Below, one piece after another: positions 31,376 to 40,189 of a stretch of 64,000 nt of DNA. This stretch comes from Pseudomonas campi (GTDB taxonomy: Bacteria; Pseudomonadota; Gammaproteobacteria; Pseudomonadales; Pseudomonadaceae): contig NZ_CP053697.2 of assembly GCF_013200955.2 (NCBI RefSeq), forward strand, positions 2,232,001-2,296,000, given 5' to 3'. The notes below the pieces were generated by a model that was given only the letters and a program-made list of their open reading frames with translations, searched no databases and was not told the origin of the DNA. Positions within the stretch are counted from its first letter, which is position 1; each line of letters opens with the position of its first letter. The position numbers and the translations under genes were made by a program.

Positions 31376-31444
31376 CAATTGGTTCAAGCCGTTCGCTTCG
31401 CTCACTAGGGACCGGCTAAAGCCGGCCCCTTAACCAAACGTTAG
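31373..31444 (+). repeat. attC 45 (family A), terminal site of the array
   Basis: 72 bp with CACTAGGGACC variation; TAA is the stop of cassette 45. No further site follows. Confidence 0.9.
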
Positions 31445-31639
31445 GGCCTGGCAACACGAGACAATCTCCCCCGACAGCGACGCCAGCCCTCTGCCACCAA
31501 GCGAGGTAGGCATCGCAAAATAGCCCCCCAGCGAACTGAAGTGCTTGTACTGACAAGGCGTAGCCGGCATAAGAACTGCGCCACGTACAGGATGAGTGGC
31601 ACCCACAAAACACTTTTTTGACTGATGGGGATACCAAGG

Positions 31640-32269
31640 ATGAATCCGCTCCAACGATTACTGCTGACCAGCGGCTTTCTGGCCTTGATCAGCCAACTGC
31701 CAGGCTGCATAACCTCTACCCTGCACGCTGACCATAACTATCAAGAGAAGGTTTCCTCGGTGCTGATCGCCAGCGACGGCAAGAGCCTTGCCCTGTTGGG
31801 CGACAAGTATCACTACATAATCGACGCGCCTCAGGAGCTCACCGCCGCCCTGAATGCACCTCTGCGCAAAAAGCTTGAGGCGAGTATTGGTACGGTCAAA
31901 ATTGATAAGCACAACAGCATGCAGGTCTGGCTGAGACTGAAGGAAAACGAACAGCTCAGCGCCGCAGAGAAAGACGTCGCCCTGCAATTGGGCTTTAAAC
32001 CCGATTACGAGCAGCAGTTGGAGCTTTCTTACAATCTGACTGGCAAGCGCTACAGAGCTGGCAATTTTCAGCCACCCAGCAATTTGCTCCGGCTCGATAA
32101 AATCTATTCGGTCGAGATCGTAGCCGAGCAATCGACTACCGAAACCCTGGTCAGAGCACCGCTCACCCCCATCGCCGTTGCGGCAGATGGCGCAATCATC
32201 ATGGGAACGGCGATGCTGTTGCCGGTTCTGGTACCGCTTTTTGTCACCGCCTATTTGAACGGATGGTAA
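31640..32269 (+). CDS. Putative lipoprotein
   Basis: 209 residues from ATG 31640 (MNPLQRLLLTSGFLALISQL, lipobox LPGC), with an upstream in-frame ATG at 31625 as alternative. The mature part has SVLIASDGKSLALLGDKYHYI and ends in a hydrophobic segment (about 178-205, AVAADGAIIMGTAMLLPVL) that may be a membrane anchor. Base composition returns to the core type. No family recognised. Confidence 0.7.
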   Translation: MNPLQRLLLTSGFLALISQLPGCITSTLHADHNYQEKVSSVLIASDGKSLALLGDKYHYIIDAPQELTAALNAPLRKKLEASIGTVKIDKHNSMQVWLRLKENEQLSAAEKDVALQLGFKPDYEQQLELSYNLTGKRYRAGNFQPPSNLLRLDKIYSVEIVAEQSTTETLVRAPLTPIAVAADGAIIMGTAMLLPVLVPLFVTAYLNGW

Positions 32270-32532
32270 ACGCAGCACCTGGCCCAGATGAGATCCGCGA
32301 ACACCAGCCGCACCACTGTGGATTTCATCCGGGTTACTCATGATCGCCCAGCGCCATCCTGGCAGCTGAGCACTACCAGCCGTGCGATGCCGTGCGCCAC
32401 GCCTCGCCATCCGCCGCAAACATCGGCGAGAATCCCACTCAGCGCAGCAGACCCGACGCCAAGGCAAGCGAGCAGCTCGGGATCTGCTTGATATGTTCCC
32501 TGCAAAGCCTTACCCCATCACAAGGACCCGCG

Positions 32533-32979
32533 ATGAAAACCACCCTCCTCCTGCTCACCCTGACCCTCGCCCTGGCCGGTTGCCAGCTTGAAGATGAAAC
32601 CCTGGCCCTGGAAGCCAATGCCAAGGAGGAACAGGTCTGGACCTTCATCCAGTTCAACGTGCCGGAAGAAGATGAGGGGCTGGAGTCCTTCTATTACTAC
32701 GGCAAGGTCTCGAAAAGCCTCTATCAGTTGATCAGCGCCAACCGCCTGCAGAGTGGCTTCGTGCGCCTGCAGGAGATGCACTACTGGGGCGATGACGACC
32801 TGATCCATCCCTACCGCGACCTGCAGAACAGCGGTGAGATGGTGTTTCGCATCGAAGACATCCGCAGCATGAAACTGGTGCGCAAGGCGCCCACGCCGGG
32901 GCTCGGCTATGAGCAGTTCGAAGAGCCGCAGAACAAGGGCATCAAACCGGCTGCCGAGACACTGGAACAACGCTCCTGA
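32533..32979 (+). CDS. Putative lipoprotein
   Basis: 148 residues: signal peptide MKTTLLLLTLTLALAGC with lipobox LAGC, then an acidic mature part (QLEDETLALEANAKEE; FYYYGKVSKSLYQLI). ATG 32533 follows CAAGGACCCGCG and gives the signal peptide; the longer frame from 32392 has none. A conserved Pseudomonas-type lipoprotein of unknown role. Confidence 0.75.
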   Translation: MKTTLLLLTLTLALAGCQLEDETLALEANAKEEQVWTFIQFNVPEEDEGLESFYYYGKVSKSLYQLISANRLQSGFVRLQEMHYWGDDDLIHPYRDLQNSGEMVFRIEDIRSMKLVRKAPTPGLGYEQFEEPQNKGIKPAAETLEQRS

Positions 32980-33074
32980 ATCCAGTCCGTAGTCGTTGCA
33001 CAGGCTGGTATCGACGCCCCGCAGGGCGCCATCGGCACCAGTCCATCCGCTTCGTCGTGTAAAGGAATACCTGC

Positions 33075-34385
33075 GTGCGTAAAGGCCTCTCCGCCCTGCT
33101 CTGGCTTGCCACCCTGTTGCTGGCTGTGTGGGCCTGGAACCTGAAAGATCCCCATCTGCTGGCGCTGCGCCCTTATGAAAGCGCGTTGCTGATCGGCCTG
33201 TGCCTGCTGTTGGCGCTGTTGTTCCAGCGTTGCCAGGGACGACTGGCCGGCATCCTGGGGGTGACCGTGCTGCTGGGCAGCGCCGGTCTCAGCGCTTATG
33301 GCGAGTGGACGCTGCTGCGCCAGAAGGCGGCGGTACACGCCGGAGAACTGAGCGGTGCCCGCGTGGTGGGCGCTCATCTGCTGGTGGGTTACAGCGATCT
33401 CGATGAGTTGCGCGTGCTGGTAGGCCGGGGCATGGTCGCCGGGGTGTTCATCACCCGGCGCAATCTGCAGGGGAAAACCCTCGAGCAACTGCAGACTGAA
33501 ATCGGCGAACTGCAGCAGCTGCGCCACGCCTCCGGGCTGCCGCCACTGCTGATCGCCAGCGACCAGGAAGGCGGTCTGGTTTCCCACCTGTCACCGCTCC
33601 TGCCGCAACGAGCGCCGCTGGCCAGCCTGCTCGCAGACTCGCCTACAGCCGAGCAACAATTGCTGCGTGCCGAGCAGTACGGGGCGGTTCAGGGGGCAGA
33701 GCTGGCCAGATTGGGCATCAACCTGAATTTCAGCCCGGTGGTCGATATCAAGCCGGACACACCGGGGCAACTACTGGACTTTCATAGCCGTATTAGCCAA
33801 CGGGCCATCGCCAGCGATCCCGGCACGGTCAGCACCATCGCCCTTGGTTACAGCCGCGGCCTGCAAAGCCAGGGCGTGCTGCCCACACTGAAGCATTTTC
33901 CCGGCCTGGGCGGGGTCAGCGCCGACACTCACCACTTCTCTGCCAACCTGGATACACCACTGGCCGATCTAAGTCAGCGAGACTGGCGACCTTTCCGTGA
34001 AGTCGCCGGCCAGACGCGCGCGCTGATCATGCTCGGCCATGTGGTGTTGAGCGCGATCGATCCCGACAATCTGGTCGCCACCTCGCCACAGCTGATTGAG
34101 GATTTGCTGCGCAGCCAATGGCAGCACCAGGGTGTGCTGATCACCGATGACCTGACCATGGCGGCGGCTTACAACCGCGGGCTCTGCACAGTCGCAGTCG
34201 GCGGGCTGAATGCCGGCGTGGATCTGCTTCTGGTGTCCTACGATCATGAGAAGGTCTATCCACTGCTGGACTGCCTGAGCCAGGCTTATGCGCACGGCAC
34301 GCTGGATCAGGACCAGTTGCAACGCAGCGCCCAGCGGCTTGCCGAACAGCAACGCTGGCTGAGCGCTACACACCCCCAGCCCTAG
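33075..34385 (+). CDS. Membrane-anchored glycoside hydrolase family 3 (NagZ-like) protein
   Basis: 436 residues. The first ~80 residues form two to three membrane helices, then a GH3 catalytic domain: ASDQEGGLVSHL, NLNFSPVVDI, THHFSANLDTP, the GH3 signature LKHFPGLGG with Lys273, and VLITDDLTMAAAY with the Asp nucleophile near 358. NagZ enzymes cleave GlcNAc from muropeptides. This one is ~100 residues longer than cytoplasmic NagZ because of the anchor, so it may act at the membrane. The start is GTG 33075 after AAAGGAATAC. Substrate is inferred. Confidence 0.85.
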   Translation: MRKGLSALLWLATLLLAVWAWNLKDPHLLALRPYESALLIGLCLLLALLFQRCQGRLAGILGVTVLLGSAGLSAYGEWTLLRQKAAVHAGELSGARVVGAHLLVGYSDLDELRVLVGRGMVAGVFITRRNLQGKTLEQLQTEIGELQQLRHASGLPPLLIASDQEGGLVSHLSPLLPQRAPLASLLADSPTAEQQLLRAEQYGAVQGAELARLGINLNFSPVVDIKPDTPGQLLDFHSRISQRAIASDPGTVSTIALGYSRGLQSQGVLPTLKHFPGLGGVSADTHHFSANLDTPLADLSQRDWRPFREVAGQTRALIMLGHVVLSAIDPDNLVATSPQLIEDLLRSQWQHQGVLITDDLTMAAAYNRGLCTVAVGGLNAGVDLLLVSYDHEKVYPLLDCLSQAYAHGTLDQDQLQRSAQRLAEQQRWLSATHPQP

Positions 34386-34436
34386 CACTTCTTCGCCCAC
34401 CCCCCGGGCTAGCGAGCCCGCCCTTCAGGAGCCACC

Positions 34437-34868
34437 ATGCCACGATTAAAACTGTTTGCCGCCCTTGCCGCCCTGCTCTGCCTGCCGCCCGCCATGGCGC
34501 TGGAGCAGAACAACAGCGTCAAGGTTGCCACCGTGCTGAAGACCCAGAGCAGTTGGGACGGCAAGCCACTGGCCTATCCCGAGGGGCAAGCCGAGGTGAC
34601 CGGCATGCTCATCGAGATCGCTCCGGGTGGCGAGACGGGCTGGCACCTGCATCCGCTGCCGTCATTCGGCATGGTGCTGGAAGGCGAGCTGGAAGTGCAG
34701 CTGAAAGACGGCGCAGTCAAGCGCCTGAAAGCCGGCGAGGCGTTGGCCGAGGTGGTCAACACCCTGCACAACGGGCGCAACACCGGCCAGGTGCCGGTCA
34801 AGCTGGTGGTGTTCTATGCAGGGGCCGTCGGCCAGGCGCTATCGAAAAAGGAAGCGCCGCAGCCGTAA
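34437..34868 (+). CDS. Exported cupin-domain protein
   Basis: 143 residues: a Sec signal peptide (MPRLKLFAALAALLCLPPAM, cleavage after MALE region) and a single cupin domain with PGGETGWHLHPLPSFGMVLEG, the metal-binding HxHx(3)-type motif 1, and LAEVVNTLHNGRN as motif 2. A periplasmic metal-binding cupin of unknown substrate. Confidence 0.85.
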   Translation: MPRLKLFAALAALLCLPPAMALEQNNSVKVATVLKTQSSWDGKPLAYPEGQAEVTGMLIEIAPGGETGWHLHPLPSFGMVLEGELEVQLKDGAVKRLKAGEALAEVVNTLHNGRNTGQVPVKLVVFYAGAVGQALSKKEAPQP

Positions 34869-34902
34869 TACATGGCTGCAGCACTCCAGCCCAGCGCAGG
34901 GT

Positions 34903-36126
34903 TTAGATTCCCTGCCGCCCCGGATCTTCCGGCGGGTTCTCTTCCTCGATATCTTCCAGTTTCAGCTCCATGCCCCAGTTCGCCACATCGGCCGCCGGCT
35001 TGACGGCGGCCGGTGCAGGCGCCGCTTGAGGCGCGGCGGCAACCTGGGCGGCGGCGTTGGCCGGGTTTTCGCGGTGCAGTTTGAGCTTGAGGCGCACGTT
35101 GTTCGCCGAGTCGGCGTTCTTCACCGCTTCCTCTTCGTCGATGCTGCCTTGGTGGACCAGATCGATCAGCGCCATGTCGAAGGTCTGCATACCGAGGTTC
35201 TTCGACTTCTCCATGGTTTCCTTGATCTCGGAGAAGTCGTTGCGCTTGATCTGGTCGCGGATGGTCGGCGTGCCCAGCAGCACCTCGACCGCCGCGCGGC
35301 GCTTGCCATCCACCGTCTTGACCAGACGCTGGGAGACGAAGGCCTTGAGGTTATTGCCCAGGTCGTTGAGCAGTTGCGGGCGGCGCTCTTCGGGGAAGAA
35401 GTTGATGATGCGGTCCAGCGCCTGGTTGGCGTTGTTGGCGTGCAGGGTGGAGATCGCCAGGTGGCCGGTGTCGGCGAAGGCCAGGGCATGCTCCATGGTC
35501 TCGCGGTCACGGATCTCGCCGATCAGGATCACGTCCGGCGCCTGGCGCAGGGTGTTCTTCAGCGCCGCGTGGAAGCTGCGGGTATCCACGCCGACTTCGC
35601 GCTGGTTGATGATCGACTTCTTGTGCCGGTGCACGTATTCCACCGGGTCCTCGATGGTGATGATGTGCCCGCCGCTGTTGCGGTTGCGGTAGTCGATCAG
35701 CGCGGCCAGGGAGGTCGACTTGCCCGAGCCGGTGCCACCGACGAACAGCACCAGGCCGCGCTTCTCCATGATGGTCTTGAGCAGCACTTCCGGCAGTTTG
35801 AGGTCTTCGAACTTGGGGATCTCCATCTTGATGTTGCGCGCGACGATGGACACTTCGTTGCGCTGCTTGAAGATGTTGATGCGGAAGCGGCCAATATTGG
35901 GCAGGGAAATCGCCAGGTTCATCTCCAGCTCACGCTCGAAGTCCGCACGCTGCTGCTCATCCATCACGCCGGCGGCAATCGCTGCGACCTCACCCGGCTT
36001 CAGCGGCTCGGCGCTGAGCGGCTTGAGCACGCCATTGAACTTGGCGCAGGGCGGTGCTCCCGTAGACAGATAAAGGTCGGAACCGTCCTGACTGGACAGG
36101 ATCTTGAGCATTGCGGAGAGGTCCAT
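34903..36126 (-). CDS. pilU: Type IV pilus retraction ATPase PilU
   Basis: 407 residues; a PilT/PilU-type secretion ATPase. Walker A GGTGSGKST at ~130-138, Asp box IITIEDPVEY, Walker B DVILIGEIRD, and His box GHLAISTLHANNA. It helps retract type IV pili together with PilT at the inner membrane. The C-terminus has an Ala/Pro-rich tail (QVAAAPQAAPAPAAV) that makes it ~25 residues longer than usual PilU. Start MDLSAMLKILSSQDGSDLY is typical of PilU. Confidence 0.93.
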   Translation of the reverse strand: MDLSAMLKILSSQDGSDLYLSTGAPPCAKFNGVLKPLSAEPLKPGEVAAIAAGVMDEQQRADFERELEMNLAISLPNIGRFRINIFKQRNEVSIVARNIKMEIPKFEDLKLPEVLLKTIMEKRGLVLFVGGTGSGKSTSLAALIDYRNRNSGGHIITIEDPVEYVHRHKKSIINQREVGVDTRSFHAALKNTLRQAPDVILIGEIRDRETMEHALAFADTGHLAISTLHANNANQALDRIINFFPEERRPQLLNDLGNNLKAFVSQRLVKTVDGKRRAAVEVLLGTPTIRDQIKRNDFSEIKETMEKSKNLGMQTFDMALIDLVHQGSIDEEEAVKNADSANNVRLKLKLHRENPANAAAQVAAAPQAAPAPAAVKPAADVANWGMELKLEDIEEENPPEDPGRQGI

Positions 36127-36497
36127 GGGCGTGCATCCATCAAGGTGGAGTTAAGAGTCTGTCCAAAGTCAGCTGCGCGTCGGCCATGCTGCGTTGCAAC
36201 GCAGTAACAGCCGCAGGCTGGTCAATCGGGCTCAGAATGCTCATTTACAACTCGTAAACTGCGCTTCTTCGCCCGATTTATTCGCTGCCGCTTACCCTTC
36301 GGGCCAGCCTGCGGCTGTTACTCCCGTTGGTCGTTGCGCCTTGCCTGGCTCTAGCTCGCAAGACTTTGTACAGGCTCTAACAAGTTAGGCCATGTTTGCC
36401 GGATATTCCGGGACTTGCGAGCCTGAAAAGTGGCGTCATTCTGATGGCGCGACAAATGCTGGCACAATAGCGGCCCGAGAAAAATGAGGAGCCCGTC
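36127..36497. other. Intergenic region with MITE-like repeat between pilU and ppiC
   Basis: It holds the 223-bp inverted-repeat element (36155-36377) and the promoter-bearing region of ppiC. No gene supported. Confidence 0.7.
36155..36377. repeat. MITE-like imperfect inverted repeat element
   Basis: Ends are GAGTCTGTCCAAAGTC (36155) and GACTTTGTACAGGCTC (ending 36377), imperfect inverted copies. An internal perfect 18-bp pair, GTAACAGCCGCAGGCTGG (36204-36221) and its complement (36304-36321), flanks a short spacer. No ORF. It resembles the GAGCCTGTACAAAGTC repeat common between genes of Pseudomonas. Confidence 0.75.
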
Positions 36498-36776
36498 ATG
36501 GCAAAGGCAATGGCCCGCCACATTCTGGTCAAGACCGAAGCAGAAGCCGCGGCGCTGAAGAAGCGTATCGTCGCCGGCGAGGCCTTCGATGTGCTGGCGC
36601 GCAAGTACTCGACCTGCCCGTCTGGCAAGAAAGGTGGCGACCTGGGCGAAGTGCGTCCAGGGCAGATGGTCCGCTCAATCGACCAGGTTATATTCAAGAA
36701 GGAACTGCGCACCGTGCATGGCCCGGTGAAAAGCCAATTCGGCTACCATCTGGTGCAAGTTTTCTATCGGGACTGA
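36498..36776 (+). CDS. ppiC: Peptidyl-prolyl cis-trans isomerase C (parvulin)
   Basis: 92 residues, the PpiC length, a single parvulin domain. ARHILVKTEAEA, YSTCPSGKKGGDLGE and the C-terminal GPVKSQFGYHLVQVF are the parvulin signatures (ILVK, GGDLG, G-x-H-L/I). A cytoplasmic isomerase. ATG 36498 follows GAGGAGCCCGTC. Confidence 0.93.
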   Translation: MAKAMARHILVKTEAEAAALKKRIVAGEAFDVLARKYSTCPSGKKGGDLGEVRPGQMVRSIDQVIFKKELRTVHGPVKSQFGYHLVQVFYRD

Positions 36777-36779
36777 GTC

Positions 36780-37127
36780 ATGACGCCCACCCAAGTCGCC
36801 GCCTTCTGCCTGAGCCTTCCCGGCGCCCGCGAAGACATCAAGTGGGGCGGTGTGCGGGTGTTCTCGGTGGCCGAAACCAAGATGTTCGCCCTGATTCACC
36901 TGACCAGCCACGACGACCTGGCCTTCAAGGTCGACCACGACCTGTTCCTCGGCCACTGCGATCGCCCCGGCATTCGCCCGGCGCCCTACCTGGCGCGCGC
37001 GCACTGGATCAGCATGGCGCAGCCCTACCCCCTCGCCGCCAGCGAGCTGCGGGAGCTGCTGACCCGCTCGCACCAGCTGGTGGTGAGCAAGCTGCCCAAG
37101 CGCCTCAAGCCTTCCCTGCTGCTCTGA
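36780..37127 (+). CDS. MmcQ/YjbR family DNA-binding protein
   Basis: 115 residues, MmcQ/YjbR/CyaY-like fold: CLSLPGAREDIKWGGVRVF, KMFALIHL, LAFKVDHDLF and HWISMAQPYPL are typical. It lies 3 bp after ppiC, suggesting co-transcription. A clear paralog lies at 61449-61799. The family has a CyaY-like structure; its precise role is unknown. Confidence 0.85.
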   Translation: MTPTQVAAFCLSLPGAREDIKWGGVRVFSVAETKMFALIHLTSHDDLAFKVDHDLFLGHCDRPGIRPAPYLARAHWISMAQPYPLAASELRELLTRSHQLVVSKLPKRLKPSLLL

Positions 37128-37496
37128 CCTTGAGCCGGAGACCCGACAATCAGTCGCCCATCCGTCCCGCTGGCTGCCCGGCCTAAACCGCTACAAGCGT
37201 GCCCTCGCCCCCCCAGGATTCCAGTCAGGATGTCTACCGCCACTGTCAGCCTGCGCGAAATCCTGGATCGGGTAAGGGCTGCCCATTCGCTACTGCGGAG
37301 CAGCACTCCGCCCCCTCGTGACCTGGGTGGCTAGTGGCCTGTTTGGCTAATTCAAATATTCATAGGCGTTAGACTTCGCCATACGGCGTTGCCGCTCCTC
37401 TCCGTAGCCCTGCTACGACTCGTCGCGGCGCCGGGTCTGACAAACCCGGGCACTCGAACTTGAATGCACGGATTAGCCGCACAGACTACCAGTGAC
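37128..37496. other. Intergenic region, no gene
   Basis: Nothing coding is supported. GGCTAATTCAAATATTCA (about 37346) and TGAATGCACGGATTAGCC (about 37463) form an imperfect inverted pair around a GC-rich stretch with CGTTGCCGCTCCTC and CGTCGCGGCGCC. It may be another repeat element or a terminator zone for the convergent exopolysaccharide operon. Confidence 0.5.
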
Positions 37497-39014
37497 TCAC
37501 GCCAGCTCGGGCACCTTAGCAATGACCGGCAGTTTCAGATAACGCCTGACGTCCGCATCCGACTTCAGGCTATCGTCGAGCAACTCGACGACGAAGGCCA
37601 AGCCGATACCACCGAACAGACCCACCACCAGCACGCCGACCAGCACCAGCCAGAGTTTCGGACTGACCGGACGATTGTTCACCGCCCCCCAGTTGACCAC
37701 CGAGACGTTGCCGATCTTGGCCGCCGCCTGGGCCGAGAGGTAACGGGTTTCCTCGGTTTTCTCCAGATACAGCTGGCGCGTATCGCGCAGTACATCGAGC
37801 TGCTGGACCAGGCGTTTGTACTCGGACTCGTGGGAGTTGAGGTCATTCAGCCGCGCCAGCGTCTCGCGCTCCAGTTGCGTCCAGTTTTCCAGGGCCTGGC
37901 GTGTTCCCGCGAGCAGGGAATCGCTTTGCAGCAGGTCGTCACGCAGGCGCGCATGCAGCGGGTTGATCCCTTTCTGGGAGGAGGAATACCGCTGGGTTTC
38001 CTGGCCCTTCAGCATGCGCTGGATTACCGCTATTTCCTCACGCACCGAACGCAGGCGAGGATCGGTAGGCGAGAAACGCTCGACAATATCGGCCTCCGTG
38101 CGTTGCAGGTCGGCAAGCTGCTTGTTCATCTCGCTGATGGAGAAGTTGTTGGCCGACTCGGCGCCAGACAGTTGGGCCGTGGCCGGCACCGAAGCAAGCT
38201 GCTGCCTGAGCACCTGGTTCTGCCGTTCGGCCTGACCAACCGCGACCTGCAGCCCGTCGATGTTCTTGCGGACATCACCCAGGCGCTCCATTTGCTGGCT
38301 GCGCTGTTTGTCCACATCGACGATCTGCTTCTCGGTGCGGAAGGTGTCCACGGCCTTCTCGGTAGCGGCCAGCTGTGTATCGAGCTGGCTCAACTGCTCG
38401 GTGAAGAAGCCGGCCTGCTCGCGCTGGTAAATGCGCACCCGCTCGCTGAGGTACTGCCGGACCAGGGTGTTGACGCCCAGGGCGGCGGATTCAGGTACCT
38501 TGCTGCGCAGGGAAACCTCGATGATGTTCGAGCTCTTGATCGCCTCGGCATCGAGATCCTTGAGGAAGCGGTTGATGGCCTGGGCTTCCAGCGTGCGGTC
38601 CGATGACAAGGGGAAGAAGTAGTCTTCCAAGCCTGTGTACAGACTTTTGGCCATCTGCACCCAACCCTTGGGGGTGTACCAGGGGTGGTTGATGTCGATC
38701 CCCGGGAACAGGCGCTGCGGCGTTGCTTCAGCCACCACTTTCTGCGCCAGATCGACGCTGGTGAGAATGCTCGACTCGGAGTGCAGCTGCTCCTCACGCA
38801 CCACCGACATCATCGGCGTGCGGAACTGGCTGGAAGGCAGCGCCGGCATGTAGATATCTTCCTGGCCGATACGCACCAGCAGGCGTGCAGTGGATTCGTA
38901 GGTCGGCGAAACCAGCTTGAGGCCGGCATAACCGCCGACAACGGCAGCCAGGAAGAAGCAGCCGACCACGAGCTTGCGCTTGAACAGGATATTGAGAATG
39001 TCTCGAATGGTCAT
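37497..39014 (-). CDS. Wzz/GNVR-type polysaccharide co-polymerase (chain-length determinant)
   Basis: 505 residues: N-terminal helix (about 14-36), a Wzz domain with SPTYESTARLLVRIGQE, a long coiled-coil stretch (QLSQLDTQLAATEKAVDTF and following), the GNVR-like segment, and a second helix near 462-485 preceded by PVSPKLWLV. It controls polymer length and export in the inner membrane. No kinase domain is attached. It is the last gene of the minus-strand locus and overlaps the upstream glycosidase gene by 4 bp. Confidence 0.88.
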   Translation of the reverse strand: MTIRDILNILFKRKLVVGCFFLAAVVGGYAGLKLVSPTYESTARLLVRIGQEDIYMPALPSSQFRTPMMSVVREEQLHSESSILTSVDLAQKVVAEATPQRLFPGIDINHPWYTPKGWVQMAKSLYTGLEDYFFPLSSDRTLEAQAINRFLKDLDAEAIKSSNIIEVSLRSKVPESAALGVNTLVRQYLSERVRIYQREQAGFFTEQLSQLDTQLAATEKAVDTFRTEKQIVDVDKQRSQQMERLGDVRKNIDGLQVAVGQAERQNQVLRQQLASVPATAQLSGAESANNFSISEMNKQLADLQRTEADIVERFSPTDPRLRSVREEIAVIQRMLKGQETQRYSSSQKGINPLHARLRDDLLQSDSLLAGTRQALENWTQLERETLARLNDLNSHESEYKRLVQQLDVLRDTRQLYLEKTEETRYLSAQAAAKIGNVSVVNWGAVNNRPVSPKLWLVLVGVLVVGLFGGIGLAFVVELLDDSLKSDADVRRYLKLPVIAKVPELA

Positions 39015-40189
39015 TGAGCGTTCACCTGCTTGGCTAGATTGCGAAATACATCAGCGGCGGGCCGCTTACTGCCGTCGGCGCGATACAAACCGAAGGTGCC
39101 AAGACCGTCAGGCGAGGGATAGTCCTCAAGGGAGAACCAGTAGATACGTTGCACGTTGGCGGCGAGATCGCCACGCACACCTTTGCCATAGGCTGTGCTG
39201 CCCAACTGTTTCCGGATGAAGTCGAGGGTGGCGGTAAGGCGCGTGGCCTGCTCCTGGTCGGTCACCCCCAAGCGGTGATCGGCGACAAAGTAGCCCATCT
39301 CCGTGACCCAGATCGGCTTATCGGCAAAGCCCTTCAGGTTCATCATCAGCTGCAGGTTGAATACCTTACCCAGATAGCCCGGGTCGTCATGGCTGCCTAC
39401 CGCGCCGAGAGCGGCGTAGTCGCCGTCATCGCCGTCCATCTCCTCGGGGTCGCGGATGCCATCCCACCAATCGAAGAGATAGGGGTGCACGGCCATGATG
39501 TCGAAGGTTTCGCCATACAGCGGATCGGCCTCCCACAACTGCCAGAAGAAGATCAGGTCAGGCTTGGACAAGCCGGCATGCACCAGCTTGATCTTGTCCC
39601 GCTGCCCGGCAGTCTCCTGCTGCACCACGCGCATCAGTTTGACGAAGGCTGCTGCGTCCGGCTTCGGCCCCCAGAAGTTCTTGATGTTCGGTTCGTTCCA
39701 CACCTGCCAGTAGACAATCGGCGTGAACGGCACCTGGGCATCGCCTTCCGGTCCGTAGCGTTGGATGGACGCCTTGAGAAAGCGCGCGTAGTCAGCAAAC
39801 GCCTCATCCGCAGGGGCCATTTCATAGACCTCATCCGGCTTGGATTCGGTGCGCAGGGCCCACGCCGGCGCGTAGTGGACAATCGGCAGCAGTTCGATCT
39901 GCTCTGCCTTGGCCGCCTGCACCAGCGTGTCGAGTGCCTGCCAGTTATAGGTGCCCCGCGTCGACTCAACCTGGCGCCACTCCCAGTCCAGACGCACCTG
40001 CGTTACACCCACTGCCTTGGCCTGCTTGAAACGCTTGCGCAGGCTGGCTTCATCGCCCGGTCCCCACATGGAGTTGATACCCAGGGAGAGAGGCTCAGCC
40101 CGTGCCAGCGGTACGCTCAGCAGCAGACACAGCAACACCAGCCCGCGTAGCAAGCCACGTTGTAGATGGAGCGAGAAACGCGCACTCAT
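39011..40189 (-). CDS. Exported glycoside hydrolase (PslG-like)
   Basis: 392 residues: signal peptide (MSARFSLHLQRGLLRGLVLL, cleaved after LARAEP region) and a TIM-barrel glycosidase domain with RLDWEWRQVES, YWQVWNEPNIKNFWG (general acid Glu in WNEPN) and KPIWVTEMGYF (nucleophile Glu). This is the arrangement of GH39/PslG-like endoglycosidases, which trim nascent polysaccharide in the periplasm. Overlaps both neighbours (1 bp and 4 bp). Confidence 0.85.
   Translation of the reverse strand: MSARFSLHLQRGLLRGLVLLCLLLSVPLARAEPLSLGINSMWGPGDEASLRKRFKQAKAVGVTQVRLDWEWRQVESTRGTYNWQALDTLVQAAKAEQIELLPIVHYAPAWALRTESKPDEVYEMAPADEAFADYARFLKASIQRYGPEGDAQVPFTPIVYWQVWNEPNIKNFWGPKPDAAAFVKLMRVVQQETAGQRDKIKLVHAGLSKPDLIFFWQLWEADPLYGETFDIMAVHPYLFDWWDGIRDPEEMDGDDGDYAALGAVGSHDDPGYLGKVFNLQLMMNLKGFADKPIWVTEMGYFVADHRLGVTDQEQATRLTATLDFIRKQLGSTAYGKGVRGDLAANVQRIYWFSLEDYPSPDGLGTFGLYRADGSKRPAADVFRNLAKQVNAQ

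Larger units (their letters stand above)
7395..31444 (+). mobile_element. Integron gene-cassette array, 45 attC sites, no integrase in window (CALIN-like)
   Basis: Forty-five near-regular 70-73-bp sites beginning TAAC and ending (A/T)CGTTA(G/T/A), each with a central inverted repeat, separate small + strand ORFs. This is the attC-cassette layout of chromosomal integrons. The left junction is GTTAG at 7394-7398 and the last site ends at 31444. All sites and nearly all ORFs point the same way. Base composition drops sharply relative to the flanks. No integron integrase and no cassette-array promoter were found on either flank, so the array is either an orphan or its platform lies outside the window. 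Confidence 0.93.

Noticed and set aside
7851..31444. Possible CRISPR array (regular ~70-bp repeats)
   Set aside because: The repeats are separated by gene-sized segments with ORFs, have internal inverted repeats and end in the GTTAG crossover pentamer, which is attC rather than CRISPR.
31416..31637. Minus-strand ORFs ending NVWLRGRL
   Set aside because: The tail NVWLRGRL recurs in several antisense ORFs because it is the complement of the attC; not real genes.
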